A stretch of 64,000 nt of DNA from Neobacillus vireti (GCF_001026695.1 NZ_LDNB01000010.1:146484-210483), one strand, 5' to 3'; shown: positions 52,325 through 61,328, counted from the first letter of the stretch. Notes: generated by a model from the sequence alone, not told the origin. Numbers and translations are program-made.

Positions 52325-52954
52325 ATGATGGAAGATGAGCAAGTTAGAGTTTTTGATGCCAATCGGAATCCTATTGGAGTAGCAACTAGGGAGGAAGTCC
52401 ACCGACTCGGGCTATGGCATGAGTCGTTTCATTGCTGGATTGTTAGCCGTGAAGAAGAGATCGATTATCTTTATCTGCAGCTTCGCTGTGAAATGAAAAA
52501 AGACCATCCGAATCTGTTTGATATTACCTCAGCAGGACACTTATTAGCCCATGAATCGGCATTGGATGGCATTAGAGAGATCAAAGAAGAATTAGGAATT
52601 GATGTTACTTTTTCAGAGCTTATACCATTAGGGATCATCAATTATTGTGTCAACCATGAGGACTTAATTGATAATGAACTTGCACACACATTTTTATATA
52701 AAAAGAATCTGGCTTTTGATGTATTTAGCTTACAAGAAGAAGAAGTTTCAGGTGTCATCAAAGTGAAGTTTACTGATTTTATTGACCTTTGGACAGGAGC
52801 TAAACAAAACGTACACATAAAAGGATTTGAGATTGATCCTAATGGACAAACATTAGGTATTGATAGAATGGTTGGGACAAATTCCTTTGTCCCGCATGGG
52901 CTTTCATATTATGAAACGATTATTCAGTTGATACAAGAAAAACTAAATGAATGA
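52325..52954 (+). CDS. Nudix hydrolase, IPP isomerase-like
   Basis: The 209-residue protein has a Nudix box GHLLAHESALDGIREIKEEL (about 67-86) with six, not seven, residues between the first Glu and REIKEE, as in the isopentenyl-diphosphate isomerase-like subgroup. It starts with VRVFDANRNPIGVATREEVH, typical of that group. Probably hydrolyses a nucleoside diphosphate-linked substrate. Two adjacent ATGs (52325 and 52328) fit AAGGAG at 52314-52319; the second has the better spacing. Confidence 0.85.
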   Translation: MMEDEQVRVFDANRNPIGVATREEVHRLGLWHESFHCWIVSREEEIDYLYLQLRCEMKKDHPNLFDITSAGHLLAHESALDGIREIKEELGIDVTFSELIPLGIINYCVNHEDLIDNELAHTFLYKKNLAFDVFSLQEEEVSGVIKVKFTDFIDLWTGAKQNVHIKGFEIDPNGQTLGIDRMVGTNSFVPHGLSYYETIIQLIQEKLNE

Positions 52955-52982
52955 CAACAACCCGTATTGCTTGATTCAAAAT

Positions 52983-53017
52983 GGCGAACAGTATCTGACA
53001 CTGTTTGCCTGATTTTT
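52983..53017 (+). terminator. Terminator after the Nudix gene
   Basis: GGCGAACAGT pairs with ACTGTTTGCC with one mismatch around a seven-base loop, followed by TGATTTTT. Confidence 0.75.
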
Positions 53018-53081
53018 AGGTTCGCAAATAAATGAGGTTGTTATGCAAACAAACAACTCATCCCCCATAAATTAACTTGTT

Positions 53082-53603
53082 TCAAGCAATCCTTGATTGT
53101 TGTTTCTGTTTTCGCGGCCCCCACGGTTTGAAGACCGAAATTACGAACATGGAAACAAGAGAAATGATTTGGAGGATAATTCCAATCCACATCTGCCACT
53201 TGTTTACCGTGTACGCTGGTTCCAAAAGTGCATTTAACCCATCATTTGTTGTTAACGTTACCGCGTTTAGGGTCAAAAAATACATAGCGATTGGCCCAAG
53301 TAGAATGGAGATAAGTGTTAACCCTTCTTTAACGATAATCCAGTAAAATTTGAACAACCCCCATTGGGTCAGTACGGATAGAAGGATTCCTGTCAACACA
53401 GTTCCAATCGTCGAATACCGTCCGGCTGTCATGGACAGCTTATGCATAATGATATAGCAAGCTTTAAGCAGCCCTTCATCGTTTGTGTTTGCTGCTGTAA
53501 TGCTCAGAATTAAATAGATGACTGCCACCCCAAGCATAATCGAAGAAAACAATAGATGGATTGTCAAAAGCCATTTTCTCTTTGTAATGGTAAGTCTCCT
53601 CAT
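53082..53603 (-). CDS. Membrane protein (DUF2269-like) with shared operator
   Basis: The 173-residue protein has four membrane segments (about 13-36, 57-80, 88-108 and 133-155) separated by short loops; family resemblance to DUF2269 is weak. GGGG lies eight bases before ATG at 53603. Its promoter carries the same four 11-bp-spaced TCTAAA/TATAAA boxes as the sensor-ABC cassette (53657-53695), which links it functionally to that system. No catalytic motif is seen. Confidence 0.65.
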   Translation of the reverse strand: MRRLTITKRKWLLTIHLLFSSIMLGVAVIYLILSITAANTNDEGLLKACYIIMHKLSMTAGRYSTIGTVLTGILLSVLTQWGLFKFYWIIVKEGLTLISILLGPIAMYFLTLNAVTLTTNDGLNALLEPAYTVNKWQMWIGIILQIISLVSMFVISVFKPWGPRKQKQQSRIA

Positions 53604-53656
53604 ACTATGGACCCCTTTCTTCAAAACTCTTTCCGTATTTAATAGTAATAACTATG

Positions 53657-53695
53657 TCTAAAAGGACTCTAAAGCAAATCTAAAAAAAGTATAAA
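53657..53695 (-). promoter_or_regulatory. Four 11-bp direct repeats, response-regulator operator
   Basis: On the plus strand TCTAAA occurs at 53657, 53668 and 53679, and TATAAA at 53690, all exactly 11 bp apart with five-base spacers. On the minus strand this reads as four TTTAGA/TTTATA boxes upstream of a -10-like sequence for the gene starting at 53603. The layout fits tandem OmpR-family response-regulator dimers. The same array occurs at 58453-58491. Confidence 0.75.
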
Positions 53696-53793
53696 AATAG
53701 CAAGGTTGTTCTCTAGAGAAAAAATAAAACGACCCTCACCGAAATGTGAATAGGCCGCTAAGCATTCCATATAACTCAATTTTCCGACCACAA

Positions 53794-54486
53794 TTAAACA
53801 TTAAAACGATATCCAACACCCCAAATTGTCTCAATATATTGCGGCTTTGATGGGTCCGTTTCAATTTTTTCACGCAGCTTTCCAATAAAAACAGTGACTG
53901 TGGCGTTGTCACCCATAGAATCCAGTCCCCAGATTTTTTCAAACAGCTCGTCTTTGCTGAAAACCCGATTTGGGTGGATCGTCAAAAATAGCAGCAGATC
54001 AAACTCTTTCGAGGTGAACTGAACTTCCGTTTCATTCACGTAAACCTTACGCGATAACTTATCAATGCGAATCCCTCTTATTTGGACTTCGTCTATTTGT
54101 CTCATCTGGTTATCTGTCATTAATCGATCATAACGAGCTAGATGTGCTTTAACCCTCGCCACTAGTTCGCCAACACTGAACGGCTTGGTCATGTAATCGT
54201 CTGCACCAAGTCCGAGACCGCGTATTTTATCGATTTCTTCCTTTTTAGCTGATACCATTAAGATGGGAATGTTTTTCTTAATGCGAACCTGTCTGCAAAT
54301 CTCAAAGCCATCCGTTTGCGGAAGCATGAGATCGAGAATAATCAGATCATAATCCTCCTCCAAGGCCTTTTTGAGGCCCAGGTCCCCACTGGTGGCAAGT
54401 TCCACCTGAAAGCCGCTAGCTTCTAAGTAATCTTTTTCCACTTCCACAATTACCTGGTCATCCTCTATGATTAAAATTCGTCTCAC
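53794..54486 (-). CDS. OmpR-family response regulator
   Basis: The 230-residue protein has a receiver domain with acidic pocket E8 D9 D10, phospho-acceptor Asp52 (LIILDLMLP), and Lys in KPFSVGELVARV (about 103), followed by an OmpR winged helix (about 130-228, with FTSKEFDLLLFLTIHPNRVF and GVGYRFNV). Its start overlaps the kinase stop by four bases, so translation is coupled. It probably binds the 11-bp direct repeats at 58453-58491 and 53657-53695. It is the last gene of the five-gene cassette. Confidence 0.9.
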   Translation of the reverse strand: MRRILIIEDDQVIVEVEKDYLEASGFQVELATSGDLGLKKALEEDYDLIILDLMLPQTDGFEICRQVRIKKNIPILMVSAKKEEIDKIRGLGLGADDYMTKPFSVGELVARVKAHLARYDRLMTDNQMRQIDEVQIRGIRIDKLSRKVYVNETEVQFTSKEFDLLLFLTIHPNRVFSKDELFEKIWGLDSMGDNATVTVFIGKLREKIETDPSKPQYIETIWGVGYRFNV

Positions 54487-55943
54487 TCTTGCTCACCCTC
54501 ATTATTGGTCTTTGGCAGCGTAAAATATATGCTTGTTCCTTCCCCTAATTGACTTTCGGCCCAAACACTACCGCCTTGCCCTTCGACTATCTGTTTGACG
54601 ATCGCAAGTCCAAGGCCGGAGCCTCCCGTTTCTGTATTCCTTGATGGATCTGCCCGGTAAAAACGATCGAAAATATGGCTTAGTACCCCACTTTTAATTC
54701 CCGGCCCGTTATCACGGATGTGCACCGTTGCTTTCGTCTTATCGTCGAACAATTCCACTCTGATTTCCTTTTGAACCTTGTTCATATATTTTAAGCTGTT
54801 GCCAATGATATTCATCATGACTCTTCGCAGCTTTTCACGATCGCCCAAGATAGGAACCGGCTTATCGGTTTCAACAATGAACGTAAGATTGATTTCTTCC
54901 ATTCGCGGGTCAAGTCGCAATTCTTCCACACAATCCTGCAAAAACAAATGAAGATCGATCGGCTCCAAATGAAACGGCAGACGGTTTAAATCAAGTTTAG
55001 AATACAACATCAATTCTTCAATCAAATGATCCATATCTTCTGCTTTTTTCGCAATCATATTGATATATTTTTCCTGTTTGATAGCGGTATCCGCAATACC
55101 CTCTTGAATGCCTTGAACACAAGCTTTAATTCCGGTGATCGGTGTTTTTAAATCATGAGAAATGTTGGAGATTAATTGTTTACGGTTTTCTTCGTACTCC
55201 AGCTGAAGATGGATGGACTCGTTTAGCCGGATGCGCATTTCTTCAAAAGAAGCACCCAGTTCTCCAATTTCATCTTTCCTGTTTAACTCAACTTCCTGTT
55301 TAAGGTTTCCTTCTTTTATTTGTTCCGCAGCATGTTTAAGCGTGTACAAAGGTTTAATGAAACTGCGGGAAACTAAGAAAGTAAGAAATCCATTGGTTAG
55401 CCCAATTACCAATAGGAGAGACAACAGAAGCAACGGAAAAAACTTCCTTGCTTCGTTAAAAAAAGACTTTAAATCGGAGAGCAAATATACCGTACCTGTA
55501 GTGCCATCACTGTAGGTAATTGTATATTTTTCAATAGAATAACGACTTTTCCCCCAACGTTCTCGGGTCTGACTGGTTTGCAGCTCTTGAATCTCTGTAT
55601 TTAAATGAAGGTTACTCACAAAGGGTGAAGTAAAGCTCACTTGGTTATTCTTCAGCACCACAAGTCCTGTATGCAAACGATTCAATTGTTCGTCAGTGGT
55701 TTTCAAAAACTCGCTGTCGGTAAATCGGTCAGGGTCTGTTTGCGTCATAAACTTGACTCCGGCAATCAAGTCTCGGTGTTGGTTGGCTGTTTCCCAAAAG
55801 GCCGGCATTCCCTTGCCACCATCTTTACCTGCCATTCCTTTATAAAAAGCTGAAACTAGCGTTGTGGCTATTAAAACAAACAGGACGATCGGAATAATGG
55901 TCATAGCAATATAGGAAAGCAATAGTCTCTTCTTGATGGACAT
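54483..55943 (-). CDS. Sensor histidine kinase with HAMP domain
   Basis: The 486-residue kinase has TM1 (about 9-33), an extracellular sensor region (about 34-165), TM2 (about 168-190), a HAMP domain (about 190-245), the phospho-acceptor His in ISNISHDLKTPITGIK (about 263) and an ATPase domain with N, G1 and G2 boxes (NIIGNSLKYM, DNGPGIKSG, TGGSGLGLAI). The large extracellular domain distinguishes it from intramembrane-sensing BceS kinases. It likely senses an envelope signal, possibly through the secreted cassette protein. It is downstream of the ABC permease. Confidence 0.9.
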   Translation of the reverse strand: MSIKKRLLLSYIAMTIIPIVLFVLIATTLVSAFYKGMAGKDGGKGMPAFWETANQHRDLIAGVKFMTQTDPDRFTDSEFLKTTDEQLNRLHTGLVVLKNNQVSFTSPFVSNLHLNTEIQELQTSQTRERWGKSRYSIEKYTITYSDGTTGTVYLLSDLKSFFNEARKFFPLLLLSLLLVIGLTNGFLTFLVSRSFIKPLYTLKHAAEQIKEGNLKQEVELNRKDEIGELGASFEEMRIRLNESIHLQLEYEENRKQLISNISHDLKTPITGIKACVQGIQEGIADTAIKQEKYINMIAKKAEDMDHLIEELMLYSKLDLNRLPFHLEPIDLHLFLQDCVEELRLDPRMEEINLTFIVETDKPVPILGDREKLRRVMMNIIGNSLKYMNKVQKEIRVELFDDKTKATVHIRDNGPGIKSGVLSHIFDRFYRADPSRNTETGGSGLGLAIVKQIVEGQGGSVWAESQLGEGTSIYFTLPKTNNEGEQE

Positions 55944-55955
55944 GGACGAATCTCC

Positions 55956-56681
55956 TTAAAGCTGTTTTTTCTCGAACAGAATCACTCCTGCTGAATAAGT
56001 CATTATGCAATATGAAAGCATCAGAATGAACGAGTTGGCAAGCTTCGCAAAAGATGCCCCGTTTCCAATCCAGAGAACATACCAGTTTGTGTAGGAAAAG
56101 ATCGACCATACTGAGATTACCGGGAATATGAACGGTGCGAGCTTAGCAGTAGCATAAATGAGAATCATCGTTACCAAGGCTCCACTGCTTTTGTTAAAAA
56201 ATTGGGCGATCAACACCGAAACGAAACCAATGGCCATTATTGGAATAAACGCTGCCACATAGGCCGTAATGATATCGAGCAAACCACTCGCGAAATTTCC
56301 ACCCGGAACCAGCCATCCCAAAATGATAGTCGTAATCATTAACACCCCGAGAAGTATGGCTAGAAAGATAGTGATAGCCGCCACTTTCGATGCAAACACT
56401 TTCGCTCTTGTAATTGGGCGAACAAGCCCAAGCTTTAATGTGTTTGATGCTACTTCACCTGAAAAAGATTCCGATGCAGACATAAACAATAACAATGGGA
56501 GTAAGGAAAACGTGAACAAACGAAGCATCAACATGGGAAGATTGCTGCCAAGCCCCAAATTATTATGCAAAAGAAGAAAAGCAGATATCACTGGGAGCAA
56601 GATGGCAAGTAGCAGAAATCCCTTTGTTCTATTATGTTTCCATAATTTTTCCGTCTCATTTAATATATTGGCGATGATCAT
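55956..56681 (-). CDS. ABC-2-type permease
   Basis: The 241-residue protein has six predicted membrane segments: one near 18-38, one around 50-70, then four between 95 and 240, with a charged loop RPITRAKVFASK (about 83-94) typical of ABC-2 permeases. The second of two ATGs (56681) is chosen since AAGGAAGGAG is six bases upstream; the longer frame starts at 56720. It overlaps the ATPase gene, forming one transporter. The substrate is unknown: lipid, peptide or drug. Confidence 0.85.
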   Translation of the reverse strand: MIIANILNETEKLWKHNRTKGFLLLAILLPVISAFLLLHNNLGLGSNLPMLMLRLFTFSLLPLLLFMSASESFSGEVASNTLKLGLVRPITRAKVFASKVAAITIFLAILLGVLMITTIILGWLVPGGNFASGLLDIITAYVAAFIPIMAIGFVSVLIAQFFNKSSGALVTMILIYATAKLAPFIFPVISVWSIFSYTNWYVLWIGNGASFAKLANSFILMLSYCIMTYSAGVILFEKKQL

Positions 56682-57411
56682 CATGATCTCCTTCCTTTGA
56701 TGTGTGTAATTGGGAAACAATATACTGTTCTAACGTAATGCCTGGCTTCACTAATTCATTCACGCCACCAACACGGATCAGCTGCCCGTTTTGCATGATC
56801 CCAATTCGACCCGCAATGAGACTAAGTTCATTAATCATATGGCTCGAAATCAAGAAGGTAATACCGTGTTCGCAGGCTAACTGCTGAATCGTGTTTCGAA
56901 AATTGACGATGCCCTCGATATCTAGACCGTTTGTCGGTTCATCTAAAATTACTAGCTTTGGTTTCGACAGCAAGGCTGAAGCCAATCTCAAGCGTTGCTT
57001 CATTCCGAGCGAAAAACCGTTTACCTTCTCTTTCTTATATGGAGCTAGACCTACCTGTTCCAGTACCTCGTCAATCCTAGTCCTTGGCAGTTCCGGATAA
57101 AAACGTGCAGATAGTTTCAAATTATCGTAGGCACTCAAATAGTCGTATGAATCAGCCGTTTCAATCATGCACCCGACTTGTTTCATTGCTTGTTCAAACT
57201 GATCAGTCGTATTATTCCCAAAAATAGTGACACTTCCGTGGTCCGGCCGAATTAACCCAATAATGATTTTTAATAGAGTTGTTTTTCCTGCCCCATTTGG
57301 TCCATTTAAACCGAAGATATCTCCCTTCGCGATGTCAAAACGGATATCTCGAACACCACGGCCACTCTTATATCGCTTAGTAATTCCTTTTACTTCCAAT
57401 GCAGTTTCCAT
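56656..57411 (-). CDS. ABC transporter ATP-binding protein
   Basis: The 251-residue ATPase has Walker A GPNGAGKTT (about 37-45), Q-loop GCMIETADSYDYLSAYDNL, signature FSLGMKQRLRLASALL (about 133-148), Walker B LVILDEPTNGLD (about 153-164) and the H-loop SSHMINEL. The signature variant SLGMKQ is common in ABC-2 drug/bacteriocin exporters. It overlaps the permease gene and lies 75 bases downstream of the secreted protein gene. A pairing with histidine kinase and response regulator suggests export of, or defence against, an envelope-active compound. Confidence 0.9.
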   Translation of the reverse strand: METALEVKGITKRYKSGRGVRDIRFDIAKGDIFGLNGPNGAGKTTLLKIIIGLIRPDHGSVTIFGNNTTDQFEQAMKQVGCMIETADSYDYLSAYDNLKLSARFYPELPRTRIDEVLEQVGLAPYKKEKVNGFSLGMKQRLRLASALLSKPKLVILDEPTNGLDIEGIVNFRNTIQQLACEHGITFLISSHMINELSLIAGRIGIMQNGQLIRVGGVNELVKPGITLEQYIVSQLHTSKEGDHDDHRQYIK

Positions 57412-57486
57412 TTTCCAACCACCCCTTCCTCTGATGTACGATTAGCGAAGACAACTGGACATTTCGCTGTCCGGCTGCCCTGCCTA

Positions 57487-58356
57487 TTAATGACGCCAGC
57501 CGCGCTTCATTCCCTCATTTTTGATTTCTTCTATTTTCTTACCCGTTAAATCGATATGTTCAGGTACCGTTTTATTAATATTAGAGTAATCGACATGAAT
57601 GGTAATCGTCAGTTCATGTTTTTTCCCTGATTCATCAGTACCAGTTATATTAATTTTTGCCGTTTGCGCTTCCAGGATATCTTTTGTGCTAATTTCAGCA
57701 TCGATATCGATTTTTTCAACTTTAATATTGTCTGTTAATTTCGACATGTTGGCCATCCAGCCTGGTGTTTTTTCATTTTTTTCGTGATTCGCAATCTTAG
57801 ATACAACAACTGTTCCCACTACATTTACTACTGCAGGAACCTGGTCTCCGGAAAGATGCAGTTCCGCATGCTTGCCACCGTTTGCTTGATTTTCGACTGT
57901 CGCAAGGTCCTTAATATTCCCTAGCAATGTCCCGAAAACTTGCTGCATCGCTTTTGGCAAGTTCGAATGATCTCCTTTATGCTGCCATTTTGGAGCATTG
58001 ATTTCCTTGGCCTTATAAACATCCTCTTCACTGCTTTTAAAAATGACCTTTCCATCTTGTCGAAAAACATTAATCGAGCGCTTTTCAGTAGAATCACCAA
58101 TGGTTGCAGCCACGCTTCCAGCTTTCTGATCCTTATTTACTTTCAAATCAGCAGCTCCTGTGACAAGCTTTTTCCCGTTATCTGTTATCGTCAAGTCAAC
58201 ATTCATAGTTATACTCGATTCTGCCTTCGTATTTTTCAGTGCAGTTTTGTAGGCATCATAACCGGATGTGTTTGCCATCGCGGAAAAACCACTTGCTAAA
58301 AGCAGTACCGCTCCGATTCCTAATCCTGCTCCCGCCGTCATCCATTTCTTTTTCAT
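57487..58356 (-). CDS. Secreted protein, first gene of the sensor-ABC cassette
   Basis: The 289-residue protein has a signal peptide (MKKKWMTAGAGLGIGAVLLL, cleavage near AMA, about 28). The mature part is repetitive-strand rich (MNVDLTITDNGKKLVTGAADLKV, VEKIDIDAEISTKDILEA, HELTITIHVDYSNI), resembling LolA-like or DUF6612-type extracellular binding proteins, but no firm family was assigned. Its promoter carries the four 11-bp repeats, so it is probably response-regulator controlled. It may be the ligand-binding partner of the kinase or the transporter. Confidence 0.7.
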   Translation of the reverse strand: MKKKWMTAGAGLGIGAVLLLASGFSAMANTSGYDAYKTALKNTKAESSITMNVDLTITDNGKKLVTGAADLKVNKDQKAGSVAATIGDSTEKRSINVFRQDGKVIFKSSEEDVYKAKEINAPKWQHKGDHSNLPKAMQQVFGTLLGNIKDLATVENQANGGKHAELHLSGDQVPAVVNVVGTVVVSKIANHEKNEKTPGWMANMSKLTDNIKVEKIDIDAEISTKDILEAQTAKINITGTDESGKKHELTITIHVDYSNINKTVPEHIDLTGKKIEEIKNEGMKRGWRH

Positions 58357-58452
58357 TGATAAACCTCCTAGATTATTAATTGAAAAGCCTTAGCTGCATT
58401 CCCTCCGAGTGAGACTTGCCAAAGCTTTCTATCATTCATCATACCTTTCATG

Positions 58453-58491
58453 TCTAAACCGCCTCTAAAGCAATTCTAAAAAAAGTATAAA
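58453..58491 (-). promoter_or_regulatory. Four 11-bp direct repeats upstream of the sensor-ABC cassette
   Basis: TCTAAA at 58453, 58464 and 58475, then TATAAA at 58486, spaced exactly 11 bp. Most spacer bases also match the array at 53657 (GCAA(A/T), AAAAG). It lies 97-135 bases upstream of the secreted protein start, with -10-like TATGAT between on the minus strand. It is the likely autoregulatory site of the cassette. Confidence 0.75.
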
Positions 58492-58516
58492 ATCTGAATG
58501 AAAGATTAAATTAAAA

Positions 58517-58554
58517 AAGCTGCCATATAAAGGTTCATACCTTTAAGGCAGCTT
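58517..58554 (-). terminator. Terminator after the WYL regulator
   Basis: AAGCTGCC and AAAGGT pair with ACCTTT and GGCAGCTT. On the minus strand TTTTTTAATTTAA follows. It overlaps the end of the regulator (stop at 58557). Confidence 0.75.
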
Positions 58555-58556
58555 GG

Positions 58557-59495
58557 CTACAAATGATTGATTAAATCTAAATAGTATTCTTTCAGCCTTT
58601 CTTTTAACATAGGCGGATCAATTATCTTTATGGATTTACCAAAGCTAGCTAGATAAGGAATAATAAAACCCATTTCCGAAGGCTCATATGTTCCAACCAA
58701 ATAACTACTTTCATCTTCCTCAATCAATTTCATAGAAGAAAAATGTTGTTGCTTGAATTTTTCAACACCTGAAGCAGTAATCGAGCATTTAAAACGAACA
58801 GCATGCTCAGTTGCTTGCCAAAGACTATGAGCGTTATCAATATCTACATCTTTCAAATCTACTCTTGGTTCTAGATCTGCTACTTCTACTGACGTAATAC
58901 GATCACAGCGAAAAACACGATAAGCTATTTTATATAAATCATAAGATTGGCAATACCAGAAACCTTTCATTGCATAAATAGAGATTGGTTGAATACAGCG
59001 AATGGTCGTTTGTTTTGGTGTTGTGTAGTGTATCTTTAAAACCTTATTCTGAACCGCAGCTAACAAGAGTTCTTCTAGATAAGCACTTTCATGTGTTTGT
59101 TCTGTATGATAAAAAGCGACCCTCTTTTGAAAGCTTTCAATTTGCTCCCGTTGTTTTGGTGAAACCACTTCTAAAAACTTATCATTAATGGAATTAAAGG
59201 ATATTTGAAAAGGGCTACTAGCAAAACTTTGTAATGCTTGCATGGAAAAATAAAGTGCAAAAACTTCTTGGTTCGAAAATGAAATCGGTGGTAATGTCAT
59301 CGATTTCAGTAAATGATACCCGCCATACCGACCGTACTCTACATAAAGAGGGGCACCCATTTCCTCCAATGAGGAAATATCACGTAATGCTGTCCTTTTA
59401 GAAATTTGAAATTCATGGATTAAATCCTTCAATGTGAACCGTTGTTTCTGATTGATAAAGCGCAGCATCTGATTTAAGCGGTCACTTTTTTTCAT
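58557..59495 (-). CDS. WYL-domain transcriptional regulator (YafY-like)
   Basis: The 312-residue protein has an N-terminal HTH_11-type DNA-binding domain (about 4-60: LRFINQKQRFTLKDLIHEFQ, SKRTALRDISSLEEMGAPLY), then a WYL domain (about 130-210, with GFWYCQSYDLYKIAYRVFRC) and a C-terminal WCX segment. Such proteins sense small molecules or nucleic acid signals. ATG at 59495 follows AAGGAGAA; the longer frame starts at 59519. It is divergent from a VOC-family gene, probably its target. Confidence 0.85.
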   Translation of the reverse strand: MKKSDRLNQMLRFINQKQRFTLKDLIHEFQISKRTALRDISSLEEMGAPLYVEYGRYGGYHLLKSMTLPPISFSNQEVFALYFSMQALQSFASSPFQISFNSINDKFLEVVSPKQREQIESFQKRVAFYHTEQTHESAYLEELLLAAVQNKVLKIHYTTPKQTTIRCIQPISIYAMKGFWYCQSYDLYKIAYRVFRCDRITSVEVADLEPRVDLKDVDIDNAHSLWQATEHAVRFKCSITASGVEKFKQQHFSSMKLIEEDESSYLVGTYEPSEMGFIIPYLASFGKSIKIIDPPMLKERLKEYYLDLINHL

Positions 59496-59582
59496 AAAAA
59501 TTCTCCTTATCAGTGCCATTAGTTGTCACCTTTTAAATGTATACTAATAAGTGTAAAAGACAAAATCGAAGGAGGCAATACA

Positions 59583-60026
59583 ATGAATTTTGAAGTTATT
59601 CCTTTTTTATCATTAAATGGACAAGGGGCTGAGGCCATTGCCTTTTATGTACAATATTTAGGGGCAAAGGTTTTATTTAAGAAAAATTATAAAGAAATGA
59701 AAGAAATGGATCCGCAGTTTACGTATGAAGATGGCCAGGACGATTATATTACGCATTCTGTTTTACAAATTGGTGTTAACAAAATCATGATTGCTGAAGA
59801 GGCAATGGATTCAACTCGTCCATGGCAATTAAGTAATAGCTTCTCATTATGTATTCAATCGAAAGACTTCTCAGTTATTGAAACACTCTATCATAATCTA
59901 ACTAAGCATAATGAAGTGAAAACCTTAACACCTTTTGAAAAAACTTCATTTAGCCCGGGTTATGGCAGTGTACGAGACCCATTTGGAATCGTTATACAAT
60001 TAACCGTAACAAGACATGATTTTTAA
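59583..60026 (+). CDS. VOC-superfamily protein, PhnB-like
   Basis: The 147-residue protein matches PhnB/DUF899-like VOC proteins: FEVIPFLSLNGQGAEAIAFY at the N-terminus, KVLFKK and a C-terminal SPGYGSVRDPFGIVIQLT (about 125-142). It has two vicinal-oxygen-chelate repeats; no clear metal triad was traced. Roles include dioxygenase, glyoxalase or antibiotic binding. ATG at 59583 follows GAAGGAGG. It is divergent from the WYL regulator, 87 bases apart. Confidence 0.85.
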   Translation: MNFEVIPFLSLNGQGAEAIAFYVQYLGAKVLFKKNYKEMKEMDPQFTYEDGQDDYITHSVLQIGVNKIMIAEEAMDSTRPWQLSNSFSLCIQSKDFSVIETLYHNLTKHNEVKTLTPFEKTSFSPGYGSVRDPFGIVIQLTVTRHDF

Positions 60027-60047
60027 AGGTCCCTTCTCGAAAAGAAA

Positions 60048-60090
60048 AAAAGCCCTTGATAACTAACATATTGTTATCAGGGCTTATTAG
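60048..60090. terminator. Terminator between convergent genes
   Basis: AAGCCCTTGATAAC pairs with GTTATCAGGGCTT (13 bp, one mismatch at the tip) around a nine-base loop, with T-tracts for both strands. Confidence 0.85.
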
Positions 60091-60110
60091 AAAAATGCGC
60101 TATTTCTTTT

Positions 60111-61058
60111 TTATCTGCTTAATGTGTCGGCAATTTGAAGCACTATCCGTCCTCGTCCATGTCCCGTTTCACTCACTGAATGTGCGTGCTGGACTTCATT
60201 TAATGTAAATATATTATCAGCGATAGCTTTAATCTTTTTCTGAGCAATTAAATCTGCAATCGCCCATAAATCCTCCTTAGAGGCAAAACTACTACTTCTT
60301 TTCGCATTAATTCCAAGTTCCTTAGCCTTATCTATTGGAGGCTGTCCCACAAGCGAAATCAACGTTCCACCGGGTTTGATAATGGATAAAGACCGCTGAA
60401 GAGTATCGCCACCAACCGTATCTAAAACTAGATCAACATCCTTTACAACCTTTTCAAACTGAGTTTTCATGTAATCTACCACATGATCTGTACCAAGAAG
60501 ACGGATAAAATCTAGATTTTTTGTTGAGGCAGTCCCGATGACGTTCGCTCCTTTCCAGTGAGCTAGCTGTGTCGCAAATGAACCAACTCCTCCGGCAGCA
60601 CCATGGATGAGCACTTTCTGACCAGACACTAGTTTCCCTTCATTAAATAAAGCATTATAGGCAGTTGCAGCCCCACCTGTAATCGTAGCAGCTTCTGTAA
60701 AAGTAAGATTTTCCGGCATAGGAATGAGTTCATCGACGGAAGAAATGGTATATTCAGTATAGGTTCCTTTAGCCCGGCCAAAGACAAATTGTCCTATTTG
60801 AAAGTCTGTAACCCCTGGCCCTTGTTTTTCAACCACACCGGAAAAAGCAGAGCCAGGTATATAAGGAAAGTGAACAGGAACAATATTTTTAGTTAACCCT
60901 CGTCGAATTTTCCAATCAATCGGAAGGACACCTGCCGCTTCAACGCGAATTAGCACTTCCCCTTCTTTTGGTTCTGGACACGGTATATTCTCTATTTTCA
61001 GTTCTTCTGGTCCACCATATTGATAAACCTGAATCGCTTGCATCATTTTTGATGTCAT
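60111..61058 (-). CDS. Zinc-free quinone oxidoreductase/alcohol dehydrogenase-like enzyme
   Basis: The 315-residue protein is an MDR-superfamily NADPH oxidoreductase: IRVEAAGVLPIDWKIRRG (about 37-54), PYIPGSAFSGVVEKQGPGV (about 65-83), the Rossmann motif VLIHGAAGGVGSFATQLAHW (about 149-168) and DLVLDTVGGDTLQRSL. The zinc-binding Cys residues of alcohol dehydrogenases are absent. It probably reduces quinones or reactive carbonyls. It is next to a VOC gene and a WYL regulator, suggesting a shared detoxification theme. Confidence 0.85.
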   Translation of the reverse strand: MTSKMMQAIQVYQYGGPEELKIENIPCPEPKEGEVLIRVEAAGVLPIDWKIRRGLTKNIVPVHFPYIPGSAFSGVVEKQGPGVTDFQIGQFVFGRAKGTYTEYTISSVDELIPMPENLTFTEAATITGGAATAYNALFNEGKLVSGQKVLIHGAAGGVGSFATQLAHWKGANVIGTASTKNLDFIRLLGTDHVVDYMKTQFEKVVKDVDLVLDTVGGDTLQRSLSIIKPGGTLISLVGQPPIDKAKELGINAKRSSSFASKEDLWAIADLIAQKKIKAIADNIFTLNEVQHAHSVSETGHGRGRIVLQIADTLSR

Positions 61059-61328
61059 AATAGTAGCCCCCTTTGCTCTATTCTATTGCTTATTATTTTC
61101 TCCCCAAAAAGTTATGATGTCACTTAACATCGACTGTTTAATATCATACAATTTTATAACCTTTTTCACTTCGGCAAAAGGGCTGGCTTTTTCTACAACT
61201 TTAGAATGATTAATTGGAAGATAGGAGAAACTTGTGACTCCATTTCAATATATTTACTATAATTCCTAAAGTAAGGTGAGGTTCAATAGGAAATTTTTAG
61301 GATTCAAGCACAACTTTATTCCCAAAAA

